Positions 60,389 to 64,000 of a stretch of 64,000 nucleotides of DNA are shown here, one piece after another. Made by a program: the position numbers and the translations under genes. Within the stretch, counting starts at the first letter, position 1. Each line of letters begins with the position of its first letter. The stretch lies in assembly GCF_013870525.1 (NCBI RefSeq), contig NZ_JACBXD010000034.1, positions 1 to 64,000 of the forward strand, written 5' to 3'. The notes under the pieces are model-generated. The model searched no databases and was not told where the DNA came from. It saw only the letters and a list, made by a program, of their open reading frames with translations. Source of the DNA: Amycolatopsis pittospori (GTDB lineage Bacteria; Actinomycetota; Actinomycetes; Mycobacteriales; Pseudonocardiaceae).

Positions 60389-60406
60389 TTCGTAGCGCGC
60401 TACGAA
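60389..60406. promoter_or_regulatory. TTCGT-N8-ACGAA palindrome (site 1)
   Basis: TTCGTAGCGCGCTACGAA is a perfect 18-bp palindrome that overlaps the racemase stop codon and lies 66 bp upstream of the PucR start. It shares arms and spacing with 58588-58605. Confidence 0.65.
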
Positions 60407-61506
60407 CCGATCCACGTTTTCGTCTTGGTGACCTCGTCCAGGAGGTCCGGAATCGGAGTCACGCCGAGGCCCGGCCCGGTCGGCACCGGCAGATGCCCGG
60501 CTTCCAGCACGAAGGGTTCGGTGATGTCGGTGCGGTAGAACCGGCCGGACGCCGAGGTGTCACCGGGAAGCGTGAAGCCGGGCAGCGAGGCGAGCGCGAC
60601 GTTGGCCGCGCGGCCCAGTCCGGTCTCGATCATCCCGCCGCACCACACCGGGACGCCGTGCGCCGCGCAGACGTCGTGCACGCGGCGCGCTTCGAGGTAG
60701 CCGCCGACGCGGCCCGGCTTGATGTTGACGATCTCGCAGGCGCCGAGCTTGATCGCGTCCGCGGCCGCCCTCGCCGAGACGATCGACTCGTCGAGACAGA
60801 TCGGGGTCCGGATCCGCTTCGCCAGTTCGGCGTGGCCGAGCACGTCCTCCTCTTCCAGGGGCTGCTCGATCAGCAGGAGGTCGAACGGGTCGAGCCGGGC
60901 CAGCAGGGGCGCGTCGCCGAGGGTGTACGCGGTGTTCGCGTCGACCTGGAGCAGCACGTCGTCGCCGAAGCGCTCCCGCACCTGGCGCACGGGCTCGACG
61001 TCCCAGCCGGGTTCGATCTTCAGCTTGATGCGGACGTAGCCCTCGTCGAGGTAGCCGCCGACGACGTCGAGCAACTGCGGGATCGAGTCCATGATCCCGA
61101 CCGAAACGCCGCAGGCCACAGAGTCGCGAGTGGACCCGAGTTCGGCTGCGAAAGACCGCTCGTGCGCCCGGAGTTCGGCGTCGAGGACGGCCATCTCCAG
61201 GGCGGCCTTCGCCATCCGGTGTCCCTTGAACTTCGCCAGGAGCGGCGTCACCTTGTGGGCGGTGACGTCACCGGCCTCCAGCAACGCGGGGATGAGGTGG
61301 TTCCGCAGCACGTGCTCGGCGGCGTCGTTGTACTCCGAGGAGTAGAGCGGGGCTTCCATCGCGACGCACTCGCCCCAGCCTTCGCCCGACGGCGTCACCG
61401 CGCGGACGAGCAGCAGTTCCCGTTCGGACTGCGTCCCGAACGACGTCCGGAACGGGGCCACGAGCGGCATCCGGACCCGGCGTAGTTCCACACCGCTGAG
61501 TTTCAC
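60400..61506 (-). CDS. menC: N-succinylamino acid racemase / OSBS
   Basis: This 368-aa enolase-superfamily enzyme has catalytic lysines in YVRIKLKIEPG (KxK, about 161-163) and NIKPGRVGG (about 263). Metal ligands are in LQVDANTAY, LLIEQPL and ICLDESI. The sequence is, as I recall it, nearly the same as the N-acylamino-acid racemase first found in Amycolatopsis, which also makes o-succinylbenzoate. Because a GNAT gene (GTGA overlap) and an M20 deacylase gene flank it and no other menaquinone gene is nearby, racemisation of N-succinyl amino acids is the likely role here. It starts with GTG. Confidence 0.92.
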   Translation of the reverse strand: MKLSGVELRRVRMPLVAPFRTSFGTQSERELLLVRAVTPSGEGWGECVAMEAPLYSSEYNDAAEHVLRNHLIPALLEAGDVTAHKVTPLLAKFKGHRMAKAALEMAVLDAELRAHERSFAAELGSTRDSVACGVSVGIMDSIPQLLDVVGGYLDEGYVRIKLKIEPGWDVEPVRQVRERFGDDVLLQVDANTAYTLGDAPLLARLDPFDLLLIEQPLEEEDVLGHAELAKRIRTPICLDESIVSARAAADAIKLGACEIVNIKPGRVGGYLEARRVHDVCAAHGVPVWCGGMIETGLGRAANVALASLPGFTLPGDTSASGRFYRTDITEPFVLEAGHLPVPTGPGLGVTPIPDLLDEVTKTKTWIGS

Positions 61507-62387
61507 GACTGCTCCTTCGAGATCACGTACCAGCCGGCACGATCGAAACCGGTGACACGGGCGTTGTCCGCCATCAGTCCACCGAGGACTTCACGCAGCG
61601 CGACACGCCAAGCGGTACCGCGGCCGGGATCGGTGCGGCGTAAGCGTTCGATATCGGACGGGACGGCGACGAGCACGGTCGGCGAATCGGTGGCACAGAC
61701 GATCGGGCCGCCGTCGGGGGCGACCGAGAGCGCCTTCGCCGCGCCCAGGACTTCCGCGTCGATCAGGACGGGTTCGCCGAACGCGGCTTTCCGTACCTCG
61801 GGACTCGTCAGGTCCCAGCCGACCATCAGGCGGTCGGTGTCGCCCGTGCCGTTGATGCTGTCCTCCATCGGCCCGTAGAAGTCGGGCAGGTAGCCGATCG
61901 GGTGCGCGCCGAGTTTCCCGAGGTTGAAATAGGCGTTACGGCGTACCAGCGGGTCGAACGTCCAGGTGATCACCGAGACGTCCTGCTGCAGCGCCCAGCC
62001 GCGCTGGTGCAATTTGAGCGCCTGCCCGATCCCCCGGCCCGCCCCCGCGTGGGCGACCCCGGCGATGTGACTGTGCAGACTCGCCTTGCCCGGATTCCCG
62101 AAGAATCCGAAACAGGCCCCCAGGAGTTCGCCGTGCTCGAACGCGCCCGCGACGTAGTTCCCGGCCGTGGACATCGCCCGGAGCAGTTCCGTGCTCACCG
62201 GGCGCGCACCGGGCGCGGTCTTCCAGATCGACTCGAACAGGCCGACCACCGCCGCCAGATCGGCGATCTCGGTGAGTTCGCGGATTTCGACGCGCGAAGC
62301 CACCGCCGCCGCCCGCGCGGCGGCGACTGCTTCGTCGCGCACCTCCCGGGAGACCAGGCTTTCCGCGTTCGTCGCAAGATTCGTCAC
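61503..62387 (-). CDS. GNAT acyltransferase (probable D-amino acid N-succinyltransferase)
   Basis: This 294-aa GCN5-related acetyltransferase-fold protein opens with REVRDEAVAAARAAAVASR and VEIRELTEIADLAAVVGLFESIW in outline. The acyl-CoA site is probably HAGAGRGIGQALKLHQR, followed by ITWTFDPLVRRNAYFNLGKLGA. It belongs to the group encoded beside N-succinylamino-acid racemases, where the enzyme succinylates D-amino acids with succinyl-CoA. GTG start with AAAGGATC upstream; overlap GTGA with the racemase gene. Confidence 0.83.
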   Translation of the reverse strand: MTNLATNAESLVSREVRDEAVAAARAAAVASRVEIRELTEIADLAAVVGLFESIWKTAPGARPVSTELLRAMSTAGNYVAGAFEHGELLGACFGFFGNPGKASLHSHIAGVAHAGAGRGIGQALKLHQRGWALQQDVSVITWTFDPLVRRNAYFNLGKLGAHPIGYLPDFYGPMEDSINGTGDTDRLMVGWDLTSPEVRKAAFGEPVLIDAEVLGAAKALSVAPDGGPIVCATDSPTVLVAVPSDIERLRRTDPGRGTAWRVALREVLGGLMADNARVTGFDRAGWYVISKEQS

Positions 62388-62418
62388 GGGATGATCCTTT
62401 CCCGGTCACCGATCCGAG

Positions 62419-63561
62419 TCACCGTCGTGCCGTACCAGATTCGCCCGCGGGATTCGTCGTTCCGGACGGATCCCGCTTCGCGAGGACGTTTTCGACGAGC
62501 GCGGTCAGCAGAGCGGTACGCCGCGGCAGTTCCGCGACGACGACGTGTTCGTGGTCCGCGTGCGCCCCGCCGCCGACGGCGCCGAGGCCGTCGAGGGTGG
62601 GGATCCCCACGCCCGCGGTGTAATTGCCGTCCGACGCGCCACCAACCGACGCGGACGTCAGCTCGCCGAGACCGAGTTCGCCCGCCAGTTCCTGTGCCAG
62701 CGCGAACAGTCCCGCCGACGCGCCTTCTTCCAGCGGCGGACGGTTGATGCCGCCGGTGACCCGGACATCCGCGTCTTCCAGCACCGGGCCGAGTTCCCGC
62801 ATGGCCCTGTCGACGCGGAGTTGTTCGGCCTCGTTCCATACGCGGACGTCGATCGCGACGCTCGCGGCGGCGGGCACGGTGTTGACCGTGGTCCCCGCCG
62901 AGACCACCGTGGGTGTCACGCTCGTACCGGCTTCGGGATCGGCGATCGCGGCCGCCGCGAGGATCTGATGCGCGATCTCGATCCCCGCGTTGATCCCCTT
63001 CTCCGGTTCGAGTCCGGCGTGCGCGGCACGGCCGGTGACTTCGATCCGATAGTGGGAAACGCCTTTGCGTCGGCATTTCAGCGCGCCGCCGTCAGCCGAG
63101 GCCTCCAGGACGAACGCCGCGTCGCAGCCTCGGACCTCTTCCTCGATCAGCCCACGGGACGACGGCGAGCCGATCTCCTCGTCGCCGGTGACCAGAATAG
63201 ACAGTCCGTCACGATCGGGAACCGTCGCGGCGGCGTGGAGCGCCATCACGACCCCGGCTTTCATGTCGAAGCAGCCGGGGCCGCGCAGTACGCCGTCCCG
63301 CACGGAAAACGGATGCGTCTCCAGCGAACCGTGGGGCCACACGGTGTCGTGATGGCCGAGGAGCAGCACGCGCGGCGGCCCGTCGCCGAACCGCCAGCGG
63401 AGATGGGTGACCCCGTCGACGAGGATCCGCTCCGGTTCCACCCCCAGCAGCCTCACGCCCACCGCGGCCACCACTTCGGCGCTGCGGGCGACCGCGTCGT
63501 GATCCGACGACGGGGACTCGCACCGAATGAGCGTCTCGATGTCGGCGATCAGGTCGTTCAT
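62419..63561 (-). CDS. M20 metallopeptidase (probable N-succinyl-L-amino acid desuccinylase)
   Basis: This 380-aa enzyme of the ArgE/DapE/CPG2 family has metal ligands in LLGHHDTVWP (His), GCFDMKAGV (bridging Asp), VTGDEEIGS (Glu-Glu), FVLEAS and AHADHEHVV (His). The dimerisation domain is at about 175-290. In the racemase pathway known from Geobacillus, a deacylase of this kind releases L-amino acid from N-succinyl-L-amino acid and makes the conversion irreversible. It is ATGA-coupled to the D-aminoacylase gene upstream and 31 bp from the GNAT gene. It has no signal peptide. Confidence 0.87.
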   Translation of the reverse strand: MNDLIADIETLIRCESPSSDHDAVARSAEVVAAVGVRLLGVEPERILVDGVTHLRWRFGDGPPRVLLLGHHDTVWPHGSLETHPFSVRDGVLRGPGCFDMKAGVVMALHAAATVPDRDGLSILVTGDEEIGSPSSRGLIEEEVRGCDAAFVLEASADGGALKCRRKGVSHYRIEVTGRAAHAGLEPEKGINAGIEIAHQILAAAAIADPEAGTSVTPTVVSAGTTVNTVPAAASVAIDVRVWNEAEQLRVDRAMRELGPVLEDADVRVTGGINRPPLEEGASAGLFALAQELAGELGLGELTSASVGGASDGNYTAGVGIPTLDGLGAVGGGAHADHEHVVVAELPRRTALLTALVENVLAKRDPSGTTNPAGESGTARR

Positions 63562-64000
63562 CGCGGCTCACCCCGCAGCGGCTTGCCCGGGAACGCGTCC
63601 GTGCGAAGATTTCCTTCGGTGACAACGGGAACGCCCGAAACGAACAGATGCCGGACGCCGACCGACGGCCTCGTCGGATCGAAGTACGTCGCCGCGTCGG
63701 TAACGCTGTCCGGGTCCAGCACGACGATGTCCGCATCGGCCCCGACGCCGAGCCGGCCCTTGGCCCGAGCGGCGGGCGCGACCTCGTCGAGAACACGCGC
63801 CGGCAGATACGAACAGCGCCGGAACGCCTCCACCCAGGTCCAAGCCTTGCTCTCGCGCACCATCAGGCGCAGCGTCTTGGCGTAGGTCCCTGCCGTCCGC
63901 GGATGGGTCGCGCCGCCCGGCGGGAGCGGCCATTCCGTGCTCTCGCTGGTGCCGTTCTTCCAGTACACGGGCAGGGCGTCGCTGGCGACGATGGCGTCGG
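63558..64000 (-). CDS. D-aminoacylase-like amidohydrolase, partial
   Basis: Only the C-terminal 147 or so residues lie in the window; the 5' part is beyond 64000. They match N-acyl-D-amino-acid deacylases of the amidohydrolase superfamily: TYAKTLRLMVRE, AFRRCSYLPARVLDEVAPAA, KGRLGVGADADIVVLDPD and VRHLFVSGVPVV, the strands closing the small beta-domain. Such enzymes free D-amino acids from N-acyl-D-amino acids or D-peptide-like substrates. It would feed the succinylation-racemisation steps encoded next. Confidence 0.85.
   Translation of the reverse strand, partial: DAIVASDALPVYWKNGTSESTEWPLPPGGATHPRTAGTYAKTLRLMVRESKAWTWVEAFRRCSYLPARVLDEVAPAARAKGRLGVGADADIVVLDPDSVTDAATYFDPTRPSVGVRHLFVSGVPVVTEGNLRTDAFPGKPLRGEPR

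Noticed and set aside
60400..61506. Menaquinone biosynthesis locus
   Set aside because: No other men gene is present; the flanking acyltransferase and deacylase point to amino-acid racemisation.
1..64000. CRISPR arrays, tRNA or rRNA genes, prophage
   Set aside because: No regularly spaced repeats, cloverleaf-like sequences, rRNA landmarks or phage structural genes were seen by eye; a tRNAscan or CRISPR search would settle it.

Overview
The window is GC-rich, densely packed actinobacterial chromosome. The best clue to genus is the racemase at 60400-61506, which matches, as I remember it, the N-acylamino-acid racemase of Amycolatopsis over nearly its whole length. Many ATGA/GTGA overlaps, LAL, PucR and TetR regulators, and long perfect intergenic hairpins fit Amycolatopsis or a close Pseudonocardiaceae relative. 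I see no rRNA, tRNA, CRISPR array, phage or intact transposase.

Layout. 0-4 kb: a secreted VWA/Calx-beta protein and a secreted trypsin-like protease. 4-8 kb: a histidine phosphatase facing a TetR / 197-aa protein / two-domain PPDK operon; the two promoters share a near-identical palindrome. 8-12.3 kb: a TetR / amidase / hydrolase / MFS operon with its own clear operator. 12.4-22.4 kb: mostly single-gene accessory functions (Tat beta-propeller protein, EF-hand protein, drug exporter, C39-like protein, lipoprotein, DUF3253 pair, two DJ-1/PfpI genes) plus a MITE-like repeat.

22.5-40.8 kb is the centrepiece: a lactazole-type thiopeptide cluster. It has two regulators (TrmB/LuxR-like and LAL), a small secreted peptide, a 47-residue precursor with a LazA-like leader, and modification genes in the lazB-C-D-E-F order (tRNA-Glu-type dehydratase, pyridine synthase-like protein, leader-binding ThiF-like protein, YcaO, dehydrogenase, Glu-elimination protein). 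An ABC exporter and a two-component system follow. The core peptide, SSSNNGSGTNTGSCVDPQ, is unusual: one Cys, and otherwise mainly Ser, Thr, Asn and Gly. It does not correspond to any thiopeptide I know.

40.9-44.7 kb is damaged ground: a frameshifted ankyrin gene, and two genes that both lost their 5' ends at one junction near 43.72 kb.

44.9-64 kb is one long minus-strand block that looks like a D-amino-acid / D-peptide salvage island. From upstream to downstream it holds D-aminoacylase, M20 desuccinylase-like peptidase, GNAT, N-succinylamino-acid racemase, a PucR regulator, an MFS transporter, three serine beta-lactamase-fold peptidases, a dipeptide ABC importer (with a permease-ATPase fusion), and an S9 peptidase fused to a fourth beta-lactamase-fold domain. 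Three TTCGT-N8-ACGAA-type palindromes in its promoters suggest one regulator. Two copies of a 53-bp double palindrome bracket its downstream 12 kb.
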